A stretch of DNA of 16,326 nucleotides from CAXMPK01 sp964195405 (GCA_964195405.1 CAXMPK010000284.1:1-16326), one strand, 5' to 3'; shown: positions 6,504 through 14,720, numbered from the stretch's first letter. Made by a program: numbers and translations. Notes: generated from the letters alone by a model not told the origin.

Positions 6504-9121
6504 CCGACGGCCTCCAAGGTTTTGTCATTGTCGGAGTCGGGCTCGGTATTGACGATGACGACCACACCTTGGCCTCCGTCGACCCGGAGCCGAACCGATC
6601 CCTCAGAACCAAGCCGGCCGAGAAGGCCGGGAACGTTGAGCACCGCAGGCAGCCCAAGTTCACGAGCGATGATCGCGGCATGCGACAGAGGTCCGCCCTC
6701 CTCGACAACGATGGCACCTGCTGTGAGAAACAAGGGAGTCCAGGCGGGGTCTGTCGTGCGCGCCACCAAGATGTCCCCGGGTTCTATCGGATCAGTGGCC
6801 TTGGTGATGATTCTGGCCGTTCCTTCATAGACGCCGGCACTGGCTCCCCACCCCTCGAATGTGTCACCTAGGGGGATGTCGATGTCACCCAGGCTTCGAG
6901 TCGGGTCGCCGACGAAGACCTGGGGGACGGAGTCATCCTCGGACAGCCGCTCGAGAACGCTGCGGCGTCGCTTCAATTCCCATCGGCTGGGAGCCTTGTC
7001 GTCGAAAGCCGCTTCGAGCTCTTGGGCGGCGAGCAGGTCGATGTCGATGGGAGTCTCAAGCACGCCTGAGGCGTGGAGGCGATGTCCCATGGCCAGGTGA
7101 ATCCTGCGGATTTCACCACCCAGAGCAAGGACCGCGGATTTGGTCTTCTCGCGCAAGTGGAGGAACTCGACAGCGTCGTCGACGAGACGACGAAGCAGCC
7201 GTCGTCTCACGTCGACAACCTGTGCGGTCATGATCCGCTGAAACCGCCATTTCCAGGAGGAGGCGAACTGAGATCCGATCTCTTCCAAAAGCTCGTATCT
7301 GGCATTCGGGTCGACCATTGCCGGACGCCCCAATCGTTGGACTTGAACCGCCTGACTGACCAGTTGCCAGGCGAGATCCCGCGACTCGGCCCAAGTTTGG
7401 CCGGCGAAAACCGATGCCGACCCAGAACGTTCTAGCTCCCCTTCGAATGCGGCGAGAAACTGTGCTCCCTGGGTGCTGTTTCGGAGGGTCTCGAGAATTC
7501 CCATGTCGCGAGGAGTGAATCCCTCGATCGACGTGGCAAGCGAACCGTCGGTAAGGGCTTGCTCGGCCAGGTCGCAAGTCCGCAGCGCAACTTGGACTCC
7601 GCAAGGATCGATTCCGCCTGCTGTCAACTGCTGGGCCAGGCCGGCAGCCTCGAGACCCACGTGGGGCTCGAGAAACAGCTCGATACCGCGATAGGCCGCC
7701 GCCGCCGCCGCCACCGCGATTTCGGCGGCCATAAGCCGACCTGCGAGGTCGAGCGCTCGATGGCGATAAGCAAGCAGCTGGGCGGTGGTTGCCACATCGC
7801 AATCCGGCGGGCTGATCAGGATGCGCTCGGTAGCGTCGATGGATGCGTGGGCTTCGAAACGGAAAGAGCGGCGGGCGTTGATCTCCCGGAACCCGGTGAA
7901 CATCGATCGAAGTCCTTTGAAAGGTCCGCGTGTCTCACTTACTGGAACAGCTGACGGCTCGCTGATCACTCGTCCGAAATATTGTCGTTCGATCTCCTCG
8001 GCTGAGCCCCCAGGAACTTCAGCGGCTGCAGCCTTCATCAAGTCGAGACTGAGGACGGCGCGGCCACGGACGCGAGCTAGAAACGGGCGCCGGTCGGCCA
8101 TGGCAGGCAGGGCTTTCATCTGGTCGAAGAGCTGACGAAAACCGTTTTCGAGTAGTGGCGCGGCTGTCGTCCACTGCAGTGGGGGCAGCACGCCGGGGAG
8201 AGACTCTGCAATCCCCGCCGTCGTGAACGCATCTTCCGATCCGATAGAGGTGTCGAACCCGTCGTCGGTGCCTTCTGTCAAGATTGTTGTGATGGGTCTC
8301 GACTGGACGATGTACAGATGGTCACCGTCATAGGCCCACTCGACGTCCTGAGGCTCGCCGAAACGATGCTCCAATTCGAGGGCTGCCCCAATGGCTTCGT
8401 CGAGAACCCGGTCCAGCGGAGCGCGGTGGCTGGCGGAGCGAGGCAGGACGTATGCCTCGGGTGTCACTTCTCCAGAGACCAGTTGTTCGGCCAAGCCGTC
8501 CACGGCCTCTATCCGAAGGTCGGCTCCAGAGCCTGTCGGGTTCACCGTGAACACGACACCGGCGCGTTCGGCTTCGACAAGACGCATTATCACAACCGCC
8601 ATGGCGAGATCATCTTCAGGCACGCCGGTGTGGGCGCGATAGCTGCGGGGCGCAGGTAGCCACAGCGATGCCCAGACCAATCTCACCGACCTGAGAAGAG
8701 CCTCATCGTCACCAATCTCGAGATACGAGCGGTACTGACCGGCAAAGGACGCCGCGGCCATGTCCTCAGCAGTTGCCGATGAGCGGACAGCGAGTTGGGC
8801 ACCACTTCCGACACCGGTTGCCAGGGTACGAATCTCCGCCGCCAAGGCGTCCGGCATTGGGGCCTCCAGAAAGGCTTCGTCGACCATCTCGGCGGCTTGA
8901 TCGAGTTCGGCCTGATCCGGTACGGCTTTCCCGCGCAGGTCATCGACGAAATCCTGCAGCCCGGATTCGCGGATAAACCAGCGGTAGCCGTCGGTGGTGA
9001 TCGCACCCGTCGGCGGGACCGTTGCACCCATCTCGACCAGCCGATTCAATGCGAAACCCTTGCCACCAATCAAGTCAGACCTCACCCGGGTTCCGTCGAG
9101 GATGACGGTCGCGTCTGTCAC
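6500..9121 (-). CDS. PEP-synthase / rifampicin-phosphotransferase-like enzyme
   Basis: This 873-residue cytosolic enzyme starts at GTG, overlapping the previous stop as GTGA. Residues 1-280 form a PPDK/PEP-synthase-type ATP-grasp domain. Visible elements are GGKGFALNRL with Lys21, AVRSSATAED with Arg113, and Glu261, Gln273 and Arg275, the last in IVQSRPI. The spacing of these last three equals that of Glu297/Gln309/Arg311 in Listeria rifampin phosphotransferase. A long helical middle region (about 300-745) follows. The swivelling phosphohistidine domain is at the very end, with GGPLSHAAIIARELGLPAV and catalytic His814. The pyruvate/PEP-binding TIM barrel that follows this domain in true PpsA and PPDK is absent, so the order ATP domain, middle domain, His domain matches the RPH family. 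It probably uses ATP to phosphorylate an acceptor bound in the middle domain. The acceptor is unknown, and calling it an antibiotic-resistance enzyme would go beyond the evidence. Confidence 0.88.
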   Translation of the reverse strand: MTDATVILDGTRVRSDLIGGKGFALNRLVEMGATVPPTGAITTDGYRWFIRESGLQDFVDDLRGKAVPDQAELDQAAEMVDEAFLEAPMPDALAAEIRTLATGVGSGAQLAVRSSATAEDMAAASFAGQYRSYLEIGDDEALLRSVRLVWASLWLPAPRSYRAHTGVPEDDLAMAVVIMRLVEAERAGVVFTVNPTGSGADLRIEAVDGLAEQLVSGEVTPEAYVLPRSASHRAPLDRVLDEAIGAALELEHRFGEPQDVEWAYDGDHLYIVQSRPITTILTEGTDDGFDTSIGSEDAFTTAGIAESLPGVLPPLQWTTAAPLLENGFRQLFDQMKALPAMADRRPFLARVRGRAVLSLDLMKAAAAEVPGGSAEEIERQYFGRVISEPSAVPVSETRGPFKGLRSMFTGFREINARRSFRFEAHASIDATERILISPPDCDVATTAQLLAYRHRALDLAGRLMAAEIAVAAAAAAYRGIELFLEPHVGLEAAGLAQQLTAGGIDPCGVQVALRTCDLAEQALTDGSLATSIEGFTPRDMGILETLRNSTQGAQFLAAFEGELERSGSASVFAGQTWAESRDLAWQLVSQAVQVQRLGRPAMVDPNARYELLEEIGSQFASSWKWRFQRIMTAQVVDVRRRLLRRLVDDAVEFLHLREKTKSAVLALGGEIRRIHLAMGHRLHASGVLETPIDIDLLAAQELEAAFDDKAPSRWELKRRRSVLERLSEDDSVPQVFVGDPTRSLGDIDIPLGDTFEGWGASAGVYEGTARIITKATDPIEPGDILVARTTDPAWTPLFLTAGAIVVEEGGPLSHAAIIARELGLPAVLNVPGLLGRLGSEGSVRLRVDGGQGVVVIVNTEPDSDNDKTLEAVG

Positions 9122-9435
9122 TGACGCGTTTCCTCAACGTCAACCACGACGCCGTAGCGATCGGCAAATGTCGCGACGGCACGATCAGTCACGGCCGACA
9201 GCGACTCACCCGATACCGATGCTCGGTCACGGAGCCATGCCACGAGATCGCGTCTGATCGGGACTGCCGGGCGCCGCGACTGAAGACGCAGAAGCAGTGT
9301 CACGTTGAGGCCGAGGCCCACGACGAAAAGCACGAATAGATCCCACTCGCCACTGATACCGGCGTCAATCGATCCGATTGTCAGGGTGATGACGCTGGCG
9401 GCGACGAGCATCTTCGTAGTGCCAGTTGGGCTCAA
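9118..9435 (-). CDS. small membrane protein with ribbon-helix-helix-like C-terminal tail
   Basis: This 105-residue protein starts at TTG (9433-9435), supported by a strong AAGGAG Shine-Dalgarno 6 nt upstream. Two hydrophobic segments (about 8-27 and 30-50) form a membrane hairpin. The soluble tail (about 55-100) has the pattern VPIRRDLVAWLRDRA, then SGESLSAVTDRAVATFADRYG. This resembles the strand-helix-helix of CopG/Arc-type DNA-binding or antitoxin proteins. The resemblance is by eye and could reflect a short amphipathic helical tail instead. It is the first gene of the phosphotransferase operon, and its TGA overlaps the GTG of that gene. Confidence 0.72.
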   Translation of the reverse strand: MSPTGTTKMLVAASVITLTIGSIDAGISGEWDLFVLFVVGLGLNVTLLLRLQSRRPAVPIRRDLVAWLRDRASVSGESLSAVTDRAVATFADRYGVVVDVEETRQ

Positions 9436-9441
9436 TGGAAA

Positions 9442-9447
9442 CTCCTT
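9442..9447 (-). promoter_or_regulatory. Shine-Dalgarno AAGGAG that decides a TTG start
   Basis: On the minus strand AAGGAG lies 6 nt before the TTG at 9433-9435. No ATG or GTG in this frame is better placed, so this site fixes TTG as the start of the 105-residue membrane protein. Confidence 0.7.
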
Positions 9448-9574
9448 ACTGTCGTATTCGTGTACATCTCAACACGCTCCAAGACCCGGTTACTCCGTCG
9501 ACGCTACCGGCGTACTCGACTCGCGTTGCACCAGTGGCGTAGAGACCGCCGGTTAGCCGACACCGATGTCACTG

Positions 9575-9605
9575 TTGACCGATAGCGACTGAGCTTCGTT
9601 AGCTT
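9575..9605 (+). promoter_or_regulatory. putative promoter of the beta-propeller lipoprotein, leaderless
   Basis: TTGACC at 9575-9580 is a good -35. TAGCTT (9600-9605, TANNNT pattern) follows with a 19-nt spacer; shifting the -10 by one base to TTAGCT (9599-9604) gives an 18-nt spacer. The ATG at 9613 comes 7 nt after the TAGCTT box, so the transcript should begin at the start codon. The surrounding 177-nt divergent intergenic region (9436-9612) must also hold the promoter of the minus-strand operon, for which I see no convincing -35/-10 pair. Confidence 0.5.
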
Positions 9606-9612
9606 TTCGGGT

Positions 9613-10692
9613 ATGCGGCTCGCAGCGATCGCGTGGTGCGTTCTCCTCACGGCCTGCACTCAGGTCATCACCGAAACCGGGGCAACGACGAGTTCAGGCG
9701 ACGAAACGACGACAACCTCGAGTGTCAGCAGTCCGTCAACGGTTTCGACCACGGTGGATGGCTCACCCACTTCCACTCCGCCGCAGTCGCTCACTGTGGA
9801 GGCGTTCCCCGTTCCTGCCGGCTCCCGACCACATGATGTTGCCCCAGCGGTAGACGGCGGGGTTTGGTACACCGCGCAAGGCTCGGGGGAACTCGGTTGG
9901 CTCGACCCTGTCACCGGCGAGACCAGACACATTTCTCTCGGGTCGGGCTCAAAGCCCCACGGTGTCATTGTCGACCGGCAGGGCACCCCTTGGATCACCG
10001 ACAGTGGTCTCAACGCCATCGTCTCTGTCGATCCGGCGAGTGGCGCCGTGACAATCTTCCCGCTGCCAGACGACACGTTCGGCGCAAATCTGAACACGGC
10101 CACGTTCGACCTCGGAGGAAACCTGTGGTTCACCGGGCAGACCGGTATCTACGGGTCGCTCAACGTTGACAGCGGCGAGACAAAGATTTTCGAGGCCCCG
10201 GGTGGCCGTGGCCCCTACGGAATCGCCACCACACCGAACGGGTCTGTCTACTACGCGTCGCTCGCCGGCTCTTACGTCGGTGCTGTCAGCCCGAATGGCT
10301 CAGTGACCGTCATCGAACCTCCCACTCCGGGCCAGGGTGCTCGGCGCGTCTGGTCCGACTCGGTCGGCGCCATCTGGGTGAGCGAATGGAACAGTGGCCA
10401 GCTCAGTCGTTATGTGCCTGGGACCGGGGAGTGGACGAGCTGGCCTCTCCCGGGAGACGACCCGGCGGCCTACGCGGTTTTCGTCGACGAGTCCGACATC
10501 GTCTGGGTTAGCGACTTCGGCTCGAATTCTCTGGTTCGATTCGATCCGATCACCGAGGACTTCGACGTCTACCCCTTGCCTCACGAACCCGGCGACGTAC
10601 GTCAGATTCTTGGTCGCCCCGGTGAGGTTTGGGGTGCGGAGTCGGCGGCCGACCATCTTGTTTTGATTAGGACAGGTTCGTCGGAGAAATAG
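9613..10692 (+). CDS. secreted beta-propeller lipoprotein, streptogramin-lyase (Vgb)-like fold
   Basis: This 359-residue protein begins with a short lipoprotein signal ending in the lipobox LTAC, so Cys15 would be lipidated and the protein held on the outside of the membrane. A Ser/Thr-rich linker (about 20-55) follows. From about residue 60 on, seven repeats each carry a Trp/Tyr strand motif such as GGVWYT, GTPWIT, GNLWFT, GSVYYA, GAIWVS, DIVWVS and GEVWGA. That is the count of a seven-bladed propeller of the virginiamycin B lyase/SMP-30 type. Only the first two blades keep the Pro-His pair (RPHDVA, KPHGVI). The later blades, where Vgb has its catalytic histidines, read GARRVW and AAYAVF. 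Lyase activity is therefore doubtful, and a sensing or binding role is as likely. It is a single gene, apparently leaderless. Confidence 0.85.
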   Translation: MRLAAIAWCVLLTACTQVITETGATTSSGDETTTTSSVSSPSTVSTTVDGSPTSTPPQSLTVEAFPVPAGSRPHDVAPAVDGGVWYTAQGSGELGWLDPVTGETRHISLGSGSKPHGVIVDRQGTPWITDSGLNAIVSVDPASGAVTIFPLPDDTFGANLNTATFDLGGNLWFTGQTGIYGSLNVDSGETKIFEAPGGRGPYGIATTPNGSVYYASLAGSYVGAVSPNGSVTVIEPPTPGQGARRVWSDSVGAIWVSEWNSGQLSRYVPGTGEWTSWPLPGDDPAAYAVFVDESDIVWVSDFGSNSLVRFDPITEDFDVYPLPHEPGDVRQILGRPGEVWGAESAADHLVLIRTGSSEK

Positions 10693-10787
10693 ATCGCACC
10701 GAATTCAAGGTCGAATGTGGACACATTCAGATCTCTGGGTCAGCACACCCACCATTTGGGCCTTTGGTGTGAAGGACTCCTACAGCT

Positions 10788-10874
10788 CTAAGGCAGCCTC
10801 AGCCAACCCGGATGGGCGTCCAGATCTTGGCCGGCGTCAACGGCTGTCGAGATGCACGATCCCGAACGGGGCCA
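10788..10874. repeat. direct repeat, left copy (coxL 3'-end homology)
   Basis: This stretch aligns by eye with 16134-16225 in the same orientation. In the core (10811-10874 against 16161-16225) about 54 of 65 positions match, with one single-base gap, and CCAGATCTTGGCCGG is shared exactly. Outside the core the shared CTAAGG and CAGCCTCAGC lie around the coding stop. The two copies bracket the cyclase and the exported-protein gene. Confidence 0.8.
10799..10873 (-). pseudogene. degenerate 3' remnant of a CoxL-type molybdenum hydroxylase subunit gene
   Basis: Read on the minus strand, this stretch encodes LAPFGIVHLD, then, after one lost base, PLTPAKIWTPIRVG and a TGA at 10799-10801. This matches the C-terminus of the intact gene at the right edge of the window (LVPFGIESLDMPLTPAKIWAAIESTR). 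The missing base removes the Met codon between LD and PL and shifts the frame, so the fragment cannot be functional. The match ends abruptly upstream of LAPFGI, where the plus-strand cyclase region begins. LAPFG..HLD seems closer to the CoxL family consensus than the intact copy is, which hints at a lost paralogue rather than a recent copy. The surrounding 10693-10916 otherwise holds no gene; a weak CACACC/GGTGTG hairpin (10744-10771) is the only other structure. Confidence 0.7.
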
Positions 10875-10875
10875 A

Positions 10876-10911
10876 TACTCTCCATGGAATTCGCATCTCT
10901 AGGCTGCGGAG
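10876..10911 (+). promoter_or_regulatory. putative -10 box and Shine-Dalgarno for the cyclase
   Basis: TACTCT at 10876-10881 fits TANNNT, with no clear -35. GGAG at 10908-10911 lies 5 nt before a GTG at 10917. An in-frame ATG at 10884 has no ribosome binding site and sits only 2 nt after the -10 box. An ATG at 10812 lies inside the coxL remnant. The GTG is therefore the preferred start. The -10 box begins exactly where the coxL homology ends. Confidence 0.4.
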
Positions 10912-10916
10912 TCACT

Positions 10917-13900
10917 GTGGCGGGCCCTATTTCGGTGGATAACAAAGACTTGGTGCCTTACGTCGCCGACGTTGCCATCAATTGGGGTGCTGCATCCCAC
11001 GATTCGCGATGGCATCAGATCGACGGGACGCTTCTATTCGTCGATATCTCTGGGTTCACTCGTTTGTCAGAGCGTTTGGCCGATCAGGGAAAGATCGGAG
11101 CGGAGGAGCTGACAGGCGTCCTCGACCGAGTTTTCGGCGAGATGTTAGATGTCGGGTCGACTCGGCGGGGGTCACTCTTGAAGTTCGGTGGTGACGCTCT
11201 GTTGCTGATGTTTGACAGCGACGACCACGCAATGCAGGCCTGCGCCGCAGCCGTTGAAATGCGCTCTGTGCTCCGATCGGGTTCGGGCGAGCAGACCTCC
11301 GTAGGCCGGATCGATCTCAGAATGTCCTCCGGTATTCATTCGGGTCCAATCGATTTGTTCCTTGTGGGCCAATCTCATCGCGAGCTTTTGGTTGTCGGTC
11401 CTACTACGTCGAGGACGACGGAGATGGAAGGAATTGCGGATGCTGGGGAGATCGTCGTTAGCGAAGAGGTCAGAAGGCTGATCCCATCTGATTTCATTGG
11501 GAGTCCCAAGGGCAGTGGTTGGTTGATCAGGAAACGCAAGATCAACCATCCCCGCATTGAGCCAAGTGTCTCGGCCGGTTCAGGCATTGATGTAGGTGAG
11601 CTGGTACCGGTTGGCCTACTTCAACACCTGTCTGGCGGAACCCGAGATGCCGAACACCGCCAGGCAAGCATCGGATTCATTGAGTTCAAGGGCACCGATG
11701 CCCTGATTTCGGATTCTGGTGGGGAGGTTGTCGCCGTCGACCTCGAGGCCCTGGTTGTATCTATTCAGGTGGCAGCCAGGCGTGAAGATGTGACCTTTCT
11801 TGCTTCCGATGTTGCCGCCGACGGTGGCAAGATCATCCTGGCGGCAGGAGTGCCCACCAGCCAACACGACGACGAAGGGCGCATACTGCGGGCCGTCCGC
11901 GCAGTGCTCGACTCCGATCAACCCCTGGCGGTCAAAGCGGGAGTCAACAGGGGCCATGTGTTTGTGGGTGACATCGGCACTTCGACCAGACGGACATTCA
12001 CAGTGATGGGCGACACGGTCAACGTCGCTGCCAGACTCATGGCCGTCGGAAGCTCAAATTCTCTGGTCGCCAACCCAACAGTGCTAGACCTTTCCTCAAC
12101 ACTCTTCGACGTCGAAGCCCTCCCGCTTCTTAGCCTCAAGGGCAAATCTCAAGCAATCCAGGCATACTCGGTCGGCTCCGAAAGCGGAGTGCGCCCCCCA
12201 GTTCGCGAACATGACCTGCCGTTCGTCGGCCGTGATGTTGAGACGGAGATGTTGGTTCAGATCCTTACGAATTCAGCCCAAACACGTACCGGTGCGATAA
12301 CGACAGTCACCGGTGGCCCCGGTCTTGGTAAGACGAGGTTGATTTCAGAGGTTCTAGAGCGTTGCTCGGGTGTTGACACCCTGATGATCCAAGCCGAAAC
12401 AAGTGGAGCCACTGTCCCCTACTGGGCGTTCCGAGATCCGATGCGAAGAGCCCTGGAGATAGCTCGGGGTTCCCAGCAGGAGATGGTTGTCGCTCTGACA
12501 GGTGCTGTTTCCAGCAACGCTCCGGAGCTGTCGTGGGCGATTCCATTACTTGGCGACATCATGCATATCGAAGTCGAGGACAACGAGCAAACAGCAGCGC
12601 TGGACCCTCGGTACCGGCCTGAGCGAGCCGCCGATGCCTTTGTCGAGTTGCTCGATGCGTTCTACGAGCGTCCATTGGTGATCCTGGTCGAGGATGCGCA
12701 CTGGATCGACGAGGTTTCGCTCGGTCTTCTCGAGCGCCTTGGGACTGCTGTAACCAGCCGTCCCTGGTCACTTATCCTCACGGCCCGTCGCGAAGATCTC
12801 GAATCCAGCCCCTTGGGCGAAGAGATTGCCCTCCAGGTCTTGAATGACGAAGCGGTGCGCTCGATTGTCATAGAGGCAACAGCAGCTGCCCCGCTTCGGC
12901 CTCACGAACTCAACGCATTGGTGTCGAGGGCAGCCGGCAACCCGCTGTTCCTCTCCGAATTGGTACGACTGATGAGAAAGACTGGCGACGTCGATCAGCT
13001 GCCAGCGTCGCTCGATGGTGTGGTGTCAACCGACATCGACTCGCTGGCACCTTCCTCCCGTCGGGTCCTCATGTACGTGGCGGTGTTGGGCATGAGTTTC
13101 CGCCGCTCTGTAGTAGAAGAGTTGCTGGGCCCTGAGCAAATCGACCTCGACGATGTGACTCTCGAGAACCTGAGCCGATTCATCGAACCAGACGGAGAAG
13201 ATCGTCTCCGATTTCGGCATGCGGTGGTACACGATGTCGTTTACGAGAGCCTGTCCTACAAGCGGAGAAAGGAGTTGCACGCTAGGGCGGCTGAGATTAT
13301 CCAACGCCTCGCAGGTGACGATACCCACTCCGTAGCCGGTTCGCTGGCGATGCATTTCTCGGTATCGGGCGACCACAGGAAGGCGCTCGATTACTCCGTG
13401 ATAGCGGGTGACAAGGCGAAGGCTGCTTACGCCAACACCGACGCTGTCAGGCACTACGGGAGAGCAATCGAAGCGGCGAGACAGACGCCCGATACGTCTG
13501 CGAAGGTTCGCTCGGATCTCTGGAAAAGGCTTGGCGAGACCCAGGATCTCATGGGCCAATACGAGGCGGCCCGCGGGTCATTTGTAAAAGCAATCAAGAC
13601 CGCTGAAGGAGACCCGGTCAACGTAGCTGACTTGTACTTGCGACGAGCCGAGTCTTGGTACGGCTCGGGGAACCTCACTCAGGCCAGGAGGTCATTGGCG
13701 CAGGGTCGGAAAGTACTTGGTCGTCACAGCGACGAGCCGGCGTTGCGTGCCATGGCACGCAACGCCGCCTACGAGGCGAGCGTTGATAGTGCAGGTGGTG
13801 ATCCGGTCAGGATTCTTCGAAGTGCATCTCGAGCCATTGAGCTCGGTCGCACCCATGGGGAGAGCGAGGCAATCGCCCGAGGGTATGTGGCCATGGATTG

Positions 13901-14699
13901 GGGGAATTTCTTGATTGGGAACGTCGATCCTCGCTTGGGAGAGAGATCAGTTGAGATCTATCAGAACTTGGGAATGTTTGATCGTTGCGTTTCGGTGTTG
14001 AACAATCTCGGTGCATATGCCTACTGGGAGGGTGACTGGAATTTGGCGCTTGCTTGGTACGAAAGAGCTGTGGCGGCAGCTGAGCGCTCTGGAAATGTGG
14101 TCGAGGCTGCCAATACCAAAGCCGCGACGGCGGAGGTGTTCATCAGCCAGCGCAGGTATGCCGAAGCTGTTCCTCTGATTGAGGATGCGAGTCGCGTCCT
14201 TCGTGCGTCGAACGCAGCGCAACTGGTGCCTTTCGTGCTACTTCAGGGCGCTCGTGCCGAGCTTGGCTTAGGCCATTTTCAATCGGCGATCGAGGAACTT
14301 GATCCACTCGCGGTTGAGCAGATGTCAGGTGATGCGTCAGACTGGTCCGGTGAGATTGTCTTCACGCTGGCAGAGGCTCTGGTGCGGGCGAAAAGGTTTG
14401 ATCGAGCTCTTGATTTCTTGAGCCAATTCGAGGCCTCGAATCCCGAGGCGTTCTCGTCGGCAAAGGCCGGTGTCCTGCGCGTCCGCGGATCCGCTCTTGC
14501 CTCGATTGGAGAGGGAGAGCAAGCATCGGACGCATTCGAACAAGCTCTTGCGGCCTCCAATGAGAGTGACGACCTCTACGAGGAACTGCTCATTCGTGAA
14601 GCGCGGGCCAACGTACTCGGGGTGGATGAGCTAGGGCCCACCCAATCCGAGCACAAGCGCCTCCAGGATCTCTACGAGAAACTGGGGGTTGCCCGTTAG
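10917..14699 (+). CDS. soluble-type adenylate cyclase with two cyclase domains, AAA ATPase and TPR region
   Basis: With the GTG start this is 1260 residues. Cyclase domain 1 (about 35-195) opens with LLFVDISGFTRLSERL and has the metal residues Asp43 and Asp93 and Lys89 (KFGGDALLLMF). Its second half has Ser165 and Glu169 where a catalytic domain would have Asn and Arg. Cyclase domain 2 (about 248-420) is the reverse: Glu256 replaces the first metal Asp, but FTVMGDTVNVAARL supplies Thr362, Asn369 and Arg373. One composite site is therefore predicted, as in mammalian soluble cyclase ADCY10, which shares the order C1, C2, ATPase, TPR; the Thr favours ATP as substrate. An AAA/STAND-type ATPase follows, with Walker A GGPGLGKT (466-473) and Walker B ILVEDAHW (589-596). 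The rest (about 830-1260) is Ala-rich helical TPR-like repeat. There is no membrane segment. Longer starts at 10884 or 10812 are possible but poorly supported. Confidence 0.92.
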   Translation: MAGPISVDNKDLVPYVADVAINWGAASHDSRWHQIDGTLLFVDISGFTRLSERLADQGKIGAEELTGVLDRVFGEMLDVGSTRRGSLLKFGGDALLLMFDSDDHAMQACAAAVEMRSVLRSGSGEQTSVGRIDLRMSSGIHSGPIDLFLVGQSHRELLVVGPTTSRTTEMEGIADAGEIVVSEEVRRLIPSDFIGSPKGSGWLIRKRKINHPRIEPSVSAGSGIDVGELVPVGLLQHLSGGTRDAEHRQASIGFIEFKGTDALISDSGGEVVAVDLEALVVSIQVAARREDVTFLASDVAADGGKIILAAGVPTSQHDDEGRILRAVRAVLDSDQPLAVKAGVNRGHVFVGDIGTSTRRTFTVMGDTVNVAARLMAVGSSNSLVANPTVLDLSSTLFDVEALPLLSLKGKSQAIQAYSVGSESGVRPPVREHDLPFVGRDVETEMLVQILTNSAQTRTGAITTVTGGPGLGKTRLISEVLERCSGVDTLMIQAETSGATVPYWAFRDPMRRALEIARGSQQEMVVALTGAVSSNAPELSWAIPLLGDIMHIEVEDNEQTAALDPRYRPERAADAFVELLDAFYERPLVILVEDAHWIDEVSLGLLERLGTAVTSRPWSLILTARREDLESSPLGEEIALQVLNDEAVRSIVIEATAAAPLRPHELNALVSRAAGNPLFLSELVRLMRKTGDVDQLPASLDGVVSTDIDSLAPSSRRVLMYVAVLGMSFRRSVVEELLGPEQIDLDDVTLENLSRFIEPDGEDRLRFRHAVVHDVVYESLSYKRRKELHARAAEIIQRLAGDDTHSVAGSLAMHFSVSGDHRKALDYSVIAGDKAKAAYANTDAVRHYGRAIEAARQTPDTSAKVRSDLWKRLGETQDLMGQYEAARGSFVKAIKTAEGDPVNVADLYLRRAESWYGSGNLTQARRSLAQGRKVLGRHSDEPALRAMARNAAYEASVDSAGGDPVRILRSASRAIELGRTHGESEAIARGYVAMDWGNFLIGNVDPRLGERSVEIYQNLGMFDRCVSVLNNLGAYAYWEGDWNLALAWYERAVAAAERSGNVVEAANTKAATAEVFISQRRYAEAVPLIEDASRVLRASNAAQLVPFVLLQGARAELGLGHFQSAIEELDPLAVEQMSGDASDWSGEIVFTLAEALVRAKRFDRALDFLSQFEASNPEAFSSAKAGVLRVRGSALASIGEGEQASDAFEQALAASNESDDLYEELLIREARANVLGVDELGPTQSEHKRLQDLYEKLGVAR

Positions 14700-14720
14700 T
14701 CCGATCAGCCTCAGACGCTC

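Noticed and set aside
6500..9121. Calling the enzyme phosphoenolpyruvate synthase (ppsA)
   Set aside because: The C-terminal PEP/pyruvate-binding barrel present in PpsA and PPDK is missing; the protein ends about 59 residues after the catalytic His.
10744..10771. CACACC/GGTGTG hairpin after the beta-propeller gene as a terminator
   Set aside because: The stem is 6 bp with a 16-nt loop and no U-run follows; too weak to call.
10715..10942. 75-codon plus-strand frame upstream of the cyclase
   Set aside because: It overlaps the coxL remnant and the cyclase start in another frame. No ribosome binding site or protein-like pattern was found.
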